A stretch of DNA of 64,000 nucleotides from Lodderomyces elongisporus (lineage: Eukaryota; Ascomycota; Pichiomycetes; Serinales; Debaryomycetaceae): NCBI RefSeq assembly GCF_030384665.1, contig NC_083677.1:1423501-1487500 (forward strand), given 5' to 3'. Each line of letters begins with the position of its first letter. Position 1 is the first letter of the stretch. Of the stretch, positions 54,901 to 64,000 are shown piece by piece. The translations under genes were made by a program, and so were the position numbers. Below the pieces are notes generated by a model that made no database searches, had not been told where the DNA came from, and worked only from the letters and a program-made list of their open reading frames with translations.

Positions 54901-55280
54901 GACGAGCTGTGGTCCTTTGTATTATTATAATTGTCATTGTTGTTATTATTATTGTTGTTGTTATTGTTATTGATGTTGATGTTATTGCTATAGTTGTTGT
55001 TGCCATTACCAGAGAAACTGAATCTAAACTTCTCGTGAGTATGGGTTGGCACCGAGGTGGAAAATTGAGTGTTTTTTATGGCAGCCAGTTCAGACTTTGC
55101 AGGCGAAGCTCTGCCTAGACCTTGTCTGTGCTTGTCAAGCCCTCGATATGATGATTTTCCAATATTGGTCAGAAAGCTTCCGTTGCGGAAACTTGTGGCA
55201 GGCGATCCAGGATAAGATGTGGTGGTGTAGCTTGGAGTGCTGACTTTACTTGCCAGCTCATGACGTAGGAGTTGGTCCAT
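51999..55280 (-). CDS. GAT1: GATA-type nitrogen-regulatory transcription factor
   Basis: The 1,093-residue product has one GATA zinc finger with Cys at 772, 775, 793 and 796 (C-x2-C-x17-C-x2-C) and the usual [19 protein letters not shown] core, followed by a basic region for binding GATA sites. An AreA/Gat1-type conserved block at about 143-171 ([14 protein letters not shown], then [10 protein letters not shown]) favours GAT1 over GLN3. The extreme C-terminus [10 protein letters not shown] resembles the tail that binds the repressor in AreA-type factors. Long Asn, Gln/His and Ser runs make the protein larger than most orthologues. A Met-Gly repeat lies near 1045-1065. Nitrogen-catabolite control of transport and catabolic genes is the expected role. 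GAT1 is a tentative name within this family. Confidence 0.85.
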   Translation of the reverse strand: MDQLLRHELASKVSTPSYTTTSYPGSPATSFRNGSFLTNIGKSSYRGLDKHRQGLGRASPAKSELAAIKNTQFSTSVPTHTHEKFRFSFSGNGNNNYSNNININNNNNNNNNNNNDNYNNTKDHSSSVHLSHLLLNEEESIEGLWKLYNKAKDSLPYKTRMENLTWRMMFLNTSGGETSSTLDSDSDIRERQGHSLGHMQSWSLGPSGGNSVHSSLGSGGHATESRESCGSRGSFGLKRGDDNDTEPHLDNFKPQRGNRHTPVANTQLQLQFNLQLQLPLNRVNFHSNDASSDPGAEDFDYVAHIRKMGAADTHVRFNRKQDNSRARNNQQSNQRWSNSNNHNQNRSHQDESFSGGMTSITSYPKMRTAPFSPGLMGNKPLSNLSQQLHANRNHHHQQNQQQHHQQHHHQQQQQQNQLHMDFANSHFDSALSINGFHDQNLSNRHHNQVGSDIPSVHASFDLDPHSSAFEFSLDPLAYEGPNTNFQGTLNPHSYHDSLTSSFDNPFFDDMMNSSASHIPTASTSVPTIVPSVTHRSSTSLMEQGLFNQQSHSNMFDEFSAHPLLKSSGSVPVPMTNTGTTTPTNLIREESLVSLPEYNLIYQFSNSSQQFSDPIQQFAPNSNPLINRSQSQTPIGQMSKTLFNNDPLLSRNTSMDFTLPSQNEDLIDPLLKDKSPADSLKKRKLKNSKTTTTTSSLAAPTTTTTATATTTGGIGGLGGAATSRVSKKGVSPSESTSTGTGSGSGSAKHHNNNNKTNKNNDKDNSGDNSGVSCSNCHTKTTPLWRRNPQGQPLCNACGLFLKLHGTVRPLSLKTDVIKKRQRGGTNNGNGGASGDTKNGSDNTKNSNNYNNNNNNNNNNNNGNNNKNSIKNKKDMADGDDLNPTSIKREDKKSVSSASNSTASAGTVSTNSTTVGGGAVRKRRPSMRRNKLSQKLAESMLAKNIDSSLGISSESAPFVSSSLPNSTIWRARGENDVMSYAHPNDVPTDFNFHSSASSVSLSRQNAQFSNYSSIAKMELDSPSGNRMSYSLATQSVEGMGGMNGMGGMGGMGGVGGIGGMFVQQNGTNDDDSHSRMDITNDDGSLNDWDWLRANY

Positions 55281-56618
55281 AATTTACAAATGATCGACGG
55301 TTGTGCTTGCTAATTGTATTGAATCAAAAAATACTCTATATAGTGTCAAGAGGCTCCAGAAGAATAACAACAAGAAGAAGAAGAAGAAGAAGAAGAAAAA
55401 AAAAGAAAGAATTGACAGATTCTTTTAACGCTTCTGATAGACAACGATAAGAGAAATTCGTTTCGATGCTGGATATAATATATTTTACTGGGTGCAACTT
55501 CGATTCTAGCTATGCGGCTTTAGGGGGATGATGTATAGTGGTTCAAAGTAGTCTTTGGGTGCGAGTTTGTATGAGTTTGTGTGAGTGTGTGTCTGTGTTT
55601 GTATATGGAGGGGAAGACGGGAAATCACGGACAATGATAATTTGAAAATAACTAGATTGTTTCTATGGCTTATGGAACGGACCTATTTAGTTGACATTGG
55701 CGGGTGTCGATAGTTAGATATTAGGGAAGAGGGGTACGTCCTTATTTGCAATCAGTTTATCGAGCCAATGATGTTGCGTTCTGAAGGAAGATTACCTATT
55801 GTGTTTAAGGTACAAAGTATTATCTTGAATATGATAGTCTCGGATAAATAACACTGGAAAAAAGAAGTGTGCACTTGCCATCACCCACCGCTACAGTTAC
55901 AGTTACATTTGTATTTTGCTACTGCCACTGCTGCTAAATGTTTGTCAACAAAACGTTAAGCAAGTGAAATATAATAGAGACATAAAAATAATAAATTAAT
56001 AATGAACCAGAACGCTCTGGCTTTGCATTTTACTAGCCGGATGGATGGGAGAGGGGGGGGGGGAGGAAGAAGAAGTTTGACAAAATTTAAAGAATAGTCT
56101 TTATAGTTTTCTATTTTTTCCTTTTTCATTTTTTTTTTTCTTTATAAATTTGAACAACGATTTCAAACATTTTGTCGTTCTTTACGTCAAGCAAAAAATA
56201 TAAGATGAATACTTGAATTTGCTGAAGGCAAAAAATTTTACAATAATGAGTGGCCTTTTCCTTTGCCATACTTCAAACCACCCGTAAGTGATGAAACAAC
56301 TACGGTAAAAAAAAGAAAATGAAAAGTAAAAAGAAAAAAGAGAAAAAGTAAAAGATTGGTCTCATGCTGGAGAGAAGAGCCAATCAACTTTACTTATTAC
56401 TTCAAGCTTTCATCATTTGGGAAATCTTTCACAGCCATTGGAAAATCCCGGGTGAAATTGATGCGATTAATGTTTGCCAAAATATGCATGGGGCATCAAA
56501 ATCAGCTGTTGTTTTGTGTCATATCATTGAGCAATTCCATTGGACGATAAGGATTCGACTTTACATGCATGCTTATGTAAGATGATAAGAGATCTGTGAT
56601 GAGACTGAATGTGTATTT

Positions 56619-56671
56619 CACGTGACATGTCAAAAACTATAAACATTTGACGGTATTCAATTTGTCACGTG
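56619..56671. promoter_or_regulatory. Paired CACGTG boxes upstream of the adhesin
   Basis: CACGTGA at 56619 and TCACGTG at 56665 are E-box palindromes about 46 bp apart, in opposite flank orientation. In yeasts such sites are used by Cbf1 and other bHLH factors such as Tye7 or Cph2-type proteins. They lie 1.8 kb before the adhesin ATG and 1.3 kb before GAT1, so the target is open. Confidence 0.35.
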
Positions 56672-58298
56672 TAAATATTCAGGTGACTGATATGCAAAGT
56701 AGTCTTTGCAATTTGACACGATACAAAACACATGGTTGGCAATCGCCTATGCTTCCGTACGTTTAGCCTTAGATCACACACACACACAGATATACATAGA
56801 CATTGTACCCATGCGCGCAGAAACAAAACACATTCACATTATATTTCCTTGCACTAGATGAAAGGAAACCATAGTGTTTAAGCAAAAATGGAACTCAACT
56901 TTAATTCAAATAGCGGATTGGAATTTAAACGTTAAATGCCACGGAAATAATGGAACATACTTCTTGTTATTCTTTTTTTTTATTTTCATTTTTGGTTTTA
57001 AATTTTATTGATTTATGAAAAACATCAAGTGTTCGATACACGAGTTGTGCTTTACAGATAGTGCCATGAGTGGATTCTAGACAGGTTGAAGCTCGAATTA
57101 TATTTCTTTATTATTTCGTCTGTTTCCTTCCACCTCCCTTCCCCATGACCATTTGTCTAGTCAGTTATTGAACAATAGAGAGGAATTCAATGCTTTTGAA
57201 GTTTTTAAAGTTTTGAAACTAGAAAACTTTACTGCTGCCCGTTTAGCTTTTGTTTAATTGCTGCTCACTCAAGATTGACAAACACAAGTCGTGAAATGTA
57301 ACATCAGCTTCACTACTCAATATATAAAGTTTATTGAAACTTCTTCACCCTCCTTTTCATCCACATAGTTTACCTCCTTCTCCGCCTCCCCACGGTATAT
57401 GCATCTACGATTCTTTCCTTTTTTTATTCTTTTCTCAAGAAAAAAAAATAAACAAAAATTAAAAAAAAAACTCTGACAGAAGCTTGGTATGCTTTTAATT
57501 GAGTTAAGAAGCATGATAAAAATTTGTTACTATATTATTCAATAAGGAAGGTCATGTTAATTCAGCTTCACCAGCTTATTCAAAAACCAAAATCAAAAAT
57601 CTTGGTTTTTTTTTTTACATGGGTCATATCTTAGTGGTCTACAAGGTTGTCTACATAGTGGTCTATATGGTGGCATACACAGAGAAAGAAGAGCTTAAAA
57701 TTTCAGACTTCAATAAAGAGATGTATATGATTGAATTCTTGAAGATTGATGTTGCTGCTTTCCTCTCTCTTTCCATTCTCCCGCTCCACACACACACACA
57801 CACACAATGCACATATACATCCCTAGCAGCATAGTTGCACTTTTAGCGTAAATTACTGTTTCCACAAAAGAAATTGGTAAAATATGTCAAGAGGAAGGAA
57901 AATAGGCGGGTAGAGGAGGAGAAAATATTTTGACGTAACGTTTGCGGTAATTTTGGTTTCTTACGTGTACATGGTATTGACAATAAATGCAATGTTTGCA
58001 GCAACTGCACCAATTAAAGCATTTGCAACATGCAAGTAGGTAAATTTTTTGCCCTCCACTTCAAAAGTTTATCATTGTTGCCTTCAATTCATTGTTTTCC
58101 ACTTTTCGTTACATTAAATGTAACGATATACCAAATGGATGGCGATGAAACCTGAACTGTTAAAACGATAGAACTACTCTTCATGTCTTGAATCTTCCTT
58201 ACATAATGTCTTTGAAATTCCATTTCCGCCAAAATGTTCAGTTCTGTTTGGCATTGTTCATTCAAGTGTAGTTCATTTCAGTTTTGATTAATTGAAAT

Positions 58299-58372
58299 TA
58301 ACCCATATTTAACCATATTAAACCAAATTAAACCAAGTCAATTCAAGTGAATTCAAGTGAATTCAAGTCAAC
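58299..58372. repeat. Short tandem repeats before the adhesin
   Basis: Degenerate AACCATATTA/AACCAAATTA units are followed by three to four TTCAAGTGAA/TTCAAGTCAA units. The array ends about 75 bp before the ATG, so it probably lies at the transcription start or in the leader. Confidence 0.75.
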
Positions 58373-58446
58373 TTTAGTGTTCATTAGCTTTTGAAACTGA
58401 GCCGATATCAACGATTAGATCATTAACATTTCATCAATAAAAGCTT

Positions 58447-61400
58447 ATGATGCTTTGCCTTAAATTCTGGATATTGCTCTTGCTTGTTCCTTGGGCATGG
58501 GCAGTTGACATCACGAAAAATACGGTGCATAGGGGCCAGGTGGTTGTTGAACTAACCGGGGTCAGGATTGCATCTGGCGTATACTGGTCAATTGTTGACA
58601 ATTATCTATTGGAATTCTTGGGAAGCGTTCATGTCAACCCAGGTGGTGCACTTTATATCTCCAGTACTTCACGAATTTTTTCAATGAGAGTTCGTATGCT
58701 TGGAGCTGTATTCAGCATTCATAACGATGGAATTATCTCTTTGAATGCAATGTGGTCAATAGTGGCACCAGAGTACAAATTGTTAGGCAGCTCTTTTATC
58801 AATAATGGCGAATTCTATATGTCTGGGGATTCCACCTTGGGATCACCCGAATACGAAATTACATCATTGACCTGGACCAATAATGGGTTGATATACCTTT
58901 ATCAAAATCAATTCCTGAGCTCACTGGTATCCTTGGGTGCAACAGGCACAACAATCAATAATGCGGGCACCATATGCATCCGAAACGTACTTTACAGAAT
59001 AACAACTGGAGTAAAAGGTGTTGGTTGTATAGTGTTACAAAAGGCTGCTTCTTTCCAATTGCCCAATGCTCTCTTGGTGTTTGGAGCATTACAAAGCATT
59101 GTTATGGAGGACCCCGAGACATCTATAGTTGTTGAAGCTCTATCCACACCACAAACCTTTCGGGTTTACAATTATGGAAATGGAAATAGAATAGCATTAA
59201 CTGTTAGACTATTACCGAGTTTGCTTCATAGTGCATGGGAATACGATTCCAAAGCTGGTGTTGTAACATTAAGGACTTTGGCTTTACTGCAGAGATTCCA
59301 TATTGGTCTGGGCTATAACAATAATTTATTTGCAGTGGACAGTACTGGTCATGGTCTTGTGTACTCTGGCAGACCACCTAATGCTGGACGTCCGCCAAAT
59401 TGCCGTCCTTGCACTCACCCTCCAATGGGACCTGGATCGGAACCAACGGATTACGAAACTGCAATTGAGAGGACGGTGACTAGAACTCGCACCTCTGACT
59501 CTGTGACTACTACGGAAACGCGCGTAATTACCAGGTCGGCACATGTTTGGATTTCGACAAATAGTGATCAAAAATGGTTTACGTCTTCATCCATCCATCC
59601 TCGAGGTGATAGACCTGAAAAATCAACCACGTTTACTACAAGTTATCAAACTCTGGATGCTGACGGTGTGACATACGTTGAAAGTGCATTGGTAGCAGTG
59701 GGCACACACGAAAGAGGTGGCGGGCAAGAAGGAGGAGGAGGAGGAGGAGAAGAAGAGGAAGAAGAAGAATGGTTTACATCAAGTTCGCTTTATCCTCGGC
59801 ACTATATGACACGATACACCACAACCAATGCAATCGAAGGTCTGGACGATATTGTTGTAGTTGTCACTACTGATGAAAATCGTAAATGGACAACATCGTT
59901 GTCTACGATTGAGAGACATGTTACCCAGTATACGACGACTTTGGTTCACGTGAGCGAAGGAATTACAACTAGTAATGAAGTTGAAATTATAATCACTACT
60001 AACGAGGATGGAAGTTGGACGACTATAGAAAGTGATATTCAGGAAAGCTTTACTCAATACACCACCACTTTCCGCACTCTCATATCAGGAGACCCAACTG
60101 TGTTGGAGATGGAAGTATTGGTAACTACAAATCTGGAAGGTGGATGGTTTACAACTTCTCAGTCGATTGCTCCAACATTTAGAGAGGCAACTTTTACTTT
60201 GACTTCGGTAGAAAATGGATTAATTGATGTTCAGACTGTTGTGCATATGATTACAACCAATGCGGAAGGGTCGTGGACAACAATAGTGAAAGAGATTGAG
60301 CCAAGCACATCCGAATATCGAACAACGTATTTAACTACAAATGAAGAAGGCGAATTCGAAACTGTTGCTGCTGAGGTTAGAGTGTCAACCGATGAAAAAG
60401 GAGTGTGGGTAACTTCTACATATAAAGAGCAGTTTACCACTTTCACCACGGAGTTTGCATCCTTGAATACTAATGGCGTTTCAGAAACTGCTACCGCAGT
60501 TGTGATTGTGACAACAGATGAGGATGCGAAATGGTATACTACTACCTCAACCATTCCTCCTGTTCCACCAACTTACACTACGTTAATTCGTGAGTACAGC
60601 GGTGCTGAAACTACAACAGGTGTTTATGAAGCAGTCGTGAAGTCTAATGAGAATGGTATTTGGACAACGGAGTACAAACATATCGAAGAGCTCACCACCT
60701 TTAAAACGTTCCCAATTGTTGATGGGGAACGTCAAAGATTGCAAATTATTGTTAATACGGATGATAATGGGTCCAAATATACGTCTATTCAAGTGTTGGC
60801 TCCATATTTTACATCGTATACCACAGTTTTGACCGGAAGTAATGAAACTGCAACTGCCGTTATAATAAGGTCGATAGACTCTAATAGAAAGTTGTACAAC
60901 TCAACCTTAATCCAAACCACACCCACTTTTGCACATTACACCACGTTGTACGAGTCTTTGGATGAAAATGGACATATGGATAAATTTGTTGGGGAAATTT
61001 TTGTCACCACTGATGAGAACAGCAGCTGGACCACTATCACAAAACAGTTGCAAGAGTCTCACACCGGTTTTACTTTAGCAATACAAACCACTGATTTTGA
61101 TGGGAATACTGTTACTGAACAATACTCCATTTTAGTGACACAAAATCTTATTGGTGGCAACTGGTTTACAGGAATCTATGAAATGTGGAATGTGGAGCAA
61201 ACAAGGACTGCTATCGAGACAACGGCTGATGCGATATATACTGCTACTGAATCCGTGCTGAATGCACCATCAGAGTCTACAGAGTCTACAGAGCCAACAG
61301 AGTTTACTGAATCTATCGAATCTACTGAATACGTTGAGTCTACTGAGTCTACTGAATCTATTGAGCCTATTCAATCTACACAGCCTACTGAGTCTACTGA

Positions 61401-64000
61401 ATCCATTCAATTTACAGAGCCTACAGAGCCTACAGAGCCTATTGAATCCATTGAGTCTACTGAACTTACTGAGTCTACTGAATCTACTGAGTCCACTGAG
61501 TCTAATGAATCTACTGAGTCCATTGAGTCTACTGAGTCTACTGAACTTACTGAGTCTACTGAATCCATTGAGTCTACTGAACTTACTGAGTCTACTGAGT
61601 CTATTGAATCTACTGAGTCTAATGAATCTACTGAGTCCATTGAGTCTACTGAATCCATTGAGTCTATTGAACTTACTGACTTTACTGAATCCATTGAGTC
61701 TACCAAATCTTCTGCAGTCGCTGAACCTACCAAATCTTCTGCACTCGCTGAACCTACTGAATCTACTGAATCCATTGAATCTATTGAATCTACTGAATCC
61801 ATTGAATCTATTGAATCTACTGAATCCATTGAGTCTACTGAACCCATTGAATCCATTGAATCTATCGAATCTACTGAGTCTACTGAGTCTACTGAGTCTA
61901 CTGAACTTACTGACTTTACTGAATCCATTCAATCTACTAAGTCTATTGAATCTACTGAGTCTACTGAATCCATTGGGTCCACAGATTCCGCGCAGTTGTT
62001 TGAACTTACAACCGCTGAATCTAACGTATCCTCGGGTGTAGAACTTAGTGATCCCAGTACATTAGTAAAAACGACCATTGCTGCAGACTTGTTCACTGAA
62101 TATACCTCTTTGTACGTTACAAAAGCCACCAACGGTCAAGTCTCCCCAAATCTGGCATTGGTGATCAAAGTAACAACAAACTCCGACGGAGCCCTTACTA
62201 CTTTGACGAATGAGATGACTTACCAAACTTCTTTCACTACAAGATACGAACTTACCGATGATGGTGGAAATATTGAAACAAAGACAGTTAAGGTGTATGT
62301 GGTAAAAGTAGTCAACAATGAATTTTTCACAATTTTTTCCCCAGTGAGCCTGAGATCGTCTACAACCCTAAAAACCTCTGGAATGAGTAGTAGGCAGGTT
62401 TTATCAACGGAAGTGACACCCACTGAAGCGGGGGTAACAAATCCCATTCCGAATATTGATGAAAGCTCCATACAATCTACGGATTTGGATTCAATCAGCT
62501 CTAGTAACACAGATATTGCTACACAATTGGAGACTAAACTCATTGGTCAATCTGTTGATTTTTCAACTGACACTATTGATTTGGAATTCACTGAATCCTC
62601 GATATTAGAGTCTGAAACTCCCACGATGGTGGAGCTATCACAACCCAATATGTCAAATAATGAGTCTGCAGGACTTTTGAATGGGGGATTAACCGAATCT
62701 TTGAGTAGTGAGTTTATTGAACCTCCACAGTCCAGTTCAGGCCCTCCAACAGAGCTGAGTTATGCACAGTACACACCAACTGAGTCAAAGGATTTTGCTC
62801 TTTTAAACATTAGTTCCGATACAGAAACGGAAACAGAGTTTAGCGAACTGTTGATAAAAGAAACCGAGGAGGCTTTTTCAGCAGAGTCTTACGACTTCAT
62901 CGATACTCAGCTCAAAGTGGACACAGTAGATACGGATTCTACTAATCCTGCACATTCTAATCTTCAAGAAACAAGTCAAGTGGAGTCAAATGAGGTTGTT
63001 AACACCATTTCATTCAACTCCGATATTGAGCCCACAATTGAGCCTATGGGTACAGATTCAGTCGATACCATGACTGGTGCAGAGTCTTTTGAACCTCTAG
63101 ATTCAGAGTCGACAGTACCTTTATCTTTAGTAGCATCTATCAACGGTAGCATGTTGACTGAATTTACCTCATTGTATCATACAAAAGGTATCGACGGAAT
63201 AAATTACCCAACCCTGGTATTGGTGATAAATGTTATAAAGGGCTCTGAGGGTGACGTCTTAACTTTGACAAAGGATATTAGTTTGCAAACTTTGTTCACG
63301 ACATGGTATGAGTATACGGATGATAGTGGTAAAATTGACAGAAAAGTCGTGGAAATATTGGTGACAGATGATATCAACAATAGATTAGTTACAGTATTTG
63401 ACCCGCAAGCACGAAGCGTGATATCAAGCTCTACCAAATCTTCTGCACTCGCTGAACCTACTGAATCTACTGAATCCATTGAATCTATCGAATCTACTGA
63501 GTCTACTGAATCCATTCAATCTACTGAATCTACCGAGTCTACTGAATCTACGGAGTCTACTGAATCTACCGAGTCTACTGAATCTACTGAATCCATCGAA
63601 TCTACTGAATCCATTGAATCTATTGAATCCGTTGAATCTAACGAATCTACTGAGTCTACTGAGTCTACTGAGTCTACTGAATCTACTGAGTCTATTGAAC
63701 TTACTGACTTTACTGAATCCATTCAATCTACTGAATCTACTGAATCTACTGAATCTACTGAATCTACTGAATCTACTGAGTCCACTGAGTCTACTGAATC
63801 CATTAAGTCTACTGAATCCATTCAATCTACAGAGCCTATTGAATCTACTAAGTCTATTGAATCTACTGAATCCATCGAATCTACTGAATCTATCGAATCT
63901 ACTGAGTCTTTGGAAACAGATACAATAAAACTCACAGAACCAAGTGACACTGAACCAACTACAAATATTATATCTCCAACAGAGTATACTTCAATTTATT
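58447..64000 (+). CDS. Large Hyr/Iff-type cell-wall adhesin, 3' end beyond window
   Basis: The frame opens at ATG 58447 (a second ATG follows at once) and appears open to the window edge, at least 1,851 codons. A signal peptide (1 to about 18, ending AWA) leads into a Hyphal_reg_CWP-type domain (about 20-320) with the hallmark start DITKNTVHRG, GVYWSIVDN and LYISSTSR. A Cys-Pro-rich hinge and Thr-rich stalk follow. The stalk holds many ~60-residue degenerate repeats with a TTDE-G-WTT core (59450-61250), then Thr-Glu-Ser repeats (61261-61980), a mixed Ser/Thr/Glu-rich segment with two further stalk-like repeats, and a second Thr-Glu-Ser block (63432-63910). The GPI signal expected of the family must lie beyond 64000. 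The role would be adhesion or surface masking at the cell wall; Iff/Hyr family assignment is firm, the orthologue is not. Confidence 0.92.
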   Translation, partial: MMLCLKFWILLLLVPWAWAVDITKNTVHRGQVVVELTGVRIASGVYWSIVDNYLLEFLGSVHVNPGGALYISSTSRIFSMRVRMLGAVFSIHNDGIISLNAMWSIVAPEYKLLGSSFINNGEFYMSGDSTLGSPEYEITSLTWTNNGLIYLYQNQFLSSLVSLGATGTTINNAGTICIRNVLYRITTGVKGVGCIVLQKAASFQLPNALLVFGALQSIVMEDPETSIVVEALSTPQTFRVYNYGNGNRIALTVRLLPSLLHSAWEYDSKAGVVTLRTLALLQRFHIGLGYNNNLFAVDSTGHGLVYSGRPPNAGRPPNCRPCTHPPMGPGSEPTDYETAIERTVTRTRTSDSVTTTETRVITRSAHVWISTNSDQKWFTSSSIHPRGDRPEKSTTFTTSYQTLDADGVTYVESALVAVGTHERGGGQEGGGGGGEEEEEEEWFTSSSLYPRHYMTRYTTTNAIEGLDDIVVVVTTDENRKWTTSLSTIERHVTQYTTTLVHVSEGITTSNEVEIIITTNEDGSWTTIESDIQESFTQYTTTFRTLISGDPTVLEMEVLVTTNLEGGWFTTSQSIAPTFREATFTLTSVENGLIDVQTVVHMITTNAEGSWTTIVKEIEPSTSEYRTTYLTTNEEGEFETVAAEVRVSTDEKGVWVTSTYKEQFTTFTTEFASLNTNGVSETATAVVIVTTDEDAKWYTTTSTIPPVPPTYTTLIREYSGAETTTGVYEAVVKSNENGIWTTEYKHIEELTTFKTFPIVDGERQRLQIIVNTDDNGSKYTSIQVLAPYFTSYTTVLTGSNETATAVIIRSIDSNRKLYNSTLIQTTPTFAHYTTLYESLDENGHMDKFVGEIFVTTDENSSWTTITKQLQESHTGFTLAIQTTDFDGNTVTEQYSILVTQNLIGGNWFTGIYEMWNVEQTRTAIETTADAIYTATESVLNAPSESTESTEPTEFTESIESTEYVESTESTESIEPIQSTQPTESTESIQFTEPTEPTEPIESIESTELTESTESTESTESNESTESIESTESTELTESTESIESTELTESTESIESTESNESTESIESTESIESIELTDFTESIESTKSSAVAEPTKSSALAEPTESTESIESIESTESIESIESTESIESTEPIESIESIESTESTESTESTELTDFTESIQSTKSIESTESTESIGSTDSAQLFELTTAESNVSSGVELSDPSTLVKTTIAADLFTEYTSLYVTKATNGQVSPNLALVIKVTTNSDGALTTLTNEMTYQTSFTTRYELTDDGGNIETKTVKVYVVKVVNNEFFTIFSPVSLRSSTTLKTSGMSSRQVLSTEVTPTEAGVTNPIPNIDESSIQSTDLDSISSSNTDIATQLETKLIGQSVDFSTDTIDLEFTESSILESETPTMVELSQPNMSNNESAGLLNGGLTESLSSEFIEPPQSSSGPPTELSYAQYTPTESKDFALLNISSDTETETEFSELLIKETEEAFSAESYDFIDTQLKVDTVDTDSTNPAHSNLQETSQVESNEVVNTISFNSDIEPTIEPMGTDSVDTMTGAESFEPLDSESTVPLSLVASINGSMLTEFTSLYHTKGIDGINYPTLVLVINVIKGSEGDVLTLTKDISLQTLFTTWYEYTDDSGKIDRKVVEILVTDDINNRLVTVFDPQARSVISSSTKSSALAEPTESTESIESIESTESTESIQSTESTESTESTESTESTESTESTESIESTESIESIESVESNESTESTESTESTESTESIELTDFTESIQSTESTESTESTESTESTESTESTESIKSTESIQSTEPIESTKSIESTESIESTESIESTESLETDTIKLTEPSDTEPTTNIISPTEYTSIY
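61261..61980 (+). repeat. First Thr-Glu-Ser repeat block of the adhesin
   Basis: About 240 codons made of ACT-GAA/GAG-TCT triplets (Thr-Glu-Ser, with Ile-Glu-Ser variants from ATT/ATC). The 9-bp periodicity opens other frames on both strands, which are artefacts. It contains a pair of Lys-Ser-Ser-Ala-(Val/Leu)-Ala-Glu-Pro inserts at about 61706-61760. Confidence 0.95.
63432..63910 (+). repeat. Second Thr-Glu-Ser repeat block of the adhesin
   Basis: About 160 codons of the same 9-bp motif. It begins with the same Lys-Ser-Ser-Ala-Leu-Ala-Glu-Pro insert found in the first block; 58 bases are identical between 61727-61784 and 63431-63488. Confidence 0.95.

Larger units (their letters stand above)
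55281..58446. other. 3.2-kb divergent spacer between GAT1 and the adhesin
   Basis: The GAT1 side has a GAA run (55374-55396), GTGTGA repeats (55580) and a G-run (56050-56060). The adhesin side has two CACGTG boxes (56619-56624 and 56666-56671), CA runs (56778 and 57788), GTCTA-type short repeats (57635-57670) and the AACCA/TTCAAGTGAA repeats at 58299-58372. A 73-codon plus-strand frame at 56364-56585 has mixed composition but no recognised motif. The length suits a heavily regulated adhesin promoter. Confidence 0.5.

Noticed and set aside
51999..55280. Gln3 instead of Gat1
   Set aside because: The LWKLY...ENLTWRMM block fits AreA/Gat1 better; kept as a tentative call because both share the finger.
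56364..56585. 73-codon ORF in the adhesin promoter
   Set aside because: No recognisable motif and an overlapping alternative frame of similar length; more likely chance.
61262..63928. Long open frames in other frames and on the minus strand across the adhesin repeats
   Set aside because: The 9-bp repeat lacks stops in several frames; these are low-complexity shadows of the adhesin.

Overview
The window is a piece of nuclear chromosome from a budding yeast of the CTG clade (Candida/Lodderomyces group). The signs are intronless genes, AT-rich spacers full of A/T tracts and microsatellites, proteins with long Gln, Asn and Ser runs, an adhesin of the Hyr/Iff type, and CTG codons at conserved positions where relatives carry serine (30529 in HOM3, 40327 in BRR2). 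Lodderomyces elongisporus or a relative of C. parapsilosis is my best guess; the species is an inference. Conceptual translations should read CTG as Ser.

Layout. 1-1750: gene-poor, less AT-rich stretch with tandem repeats and a possible decayed retroelement fragment. 2067-3770: borate/anion transporter BOR1. 4479-13051: three minus-strand genes for secreted, dibasic-punctuated precursors, which I read as one paralogous family with 1, 4 and 4 copies of a ~76-79-residue unit. They are separated by unusually long spacers (2-4 kb). 17130-27250: RRN9, SCS7 and ZDS1. 29926-38078: HOM3, GVP36, ARO8 and PDA1. 38638-55280: BRR2, TRP4, RPO31 and a GATA factor (GAT1-like). 58447 to the right edge: a large cell-wall adhesin with a Hyr/Iff N-terminal domain, cut off by the window end.

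How they work together. Most genes are housekeeping and functionally unlinked: amino-acid synthesis (HOM3, ARO8, TRP4), central carbon (PDA1), transcription (RRN9 for Pol I, RPO31 for Pol III), splicing (BRR2), sphingolipid hydroxylation (SCS7), polarity and PP2A control (ZDS1), membrane traffic (GVP36) and nitrogen control (GAT1). The two accessory blocks, the secreted precursor cluster and the adhesin, face the environment and have the long upstream regions often seen at regulated surface and secretion genes.

The most novel item is the precursor cluster at 4479-13051. Its layout (signal peptide, then Lys-Arg-bounded repeats) predicts Kex2 release of several ~75-residue hydrophobic peptides per precursor. 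I do not recognise a characterised family for these genes and assign no function.
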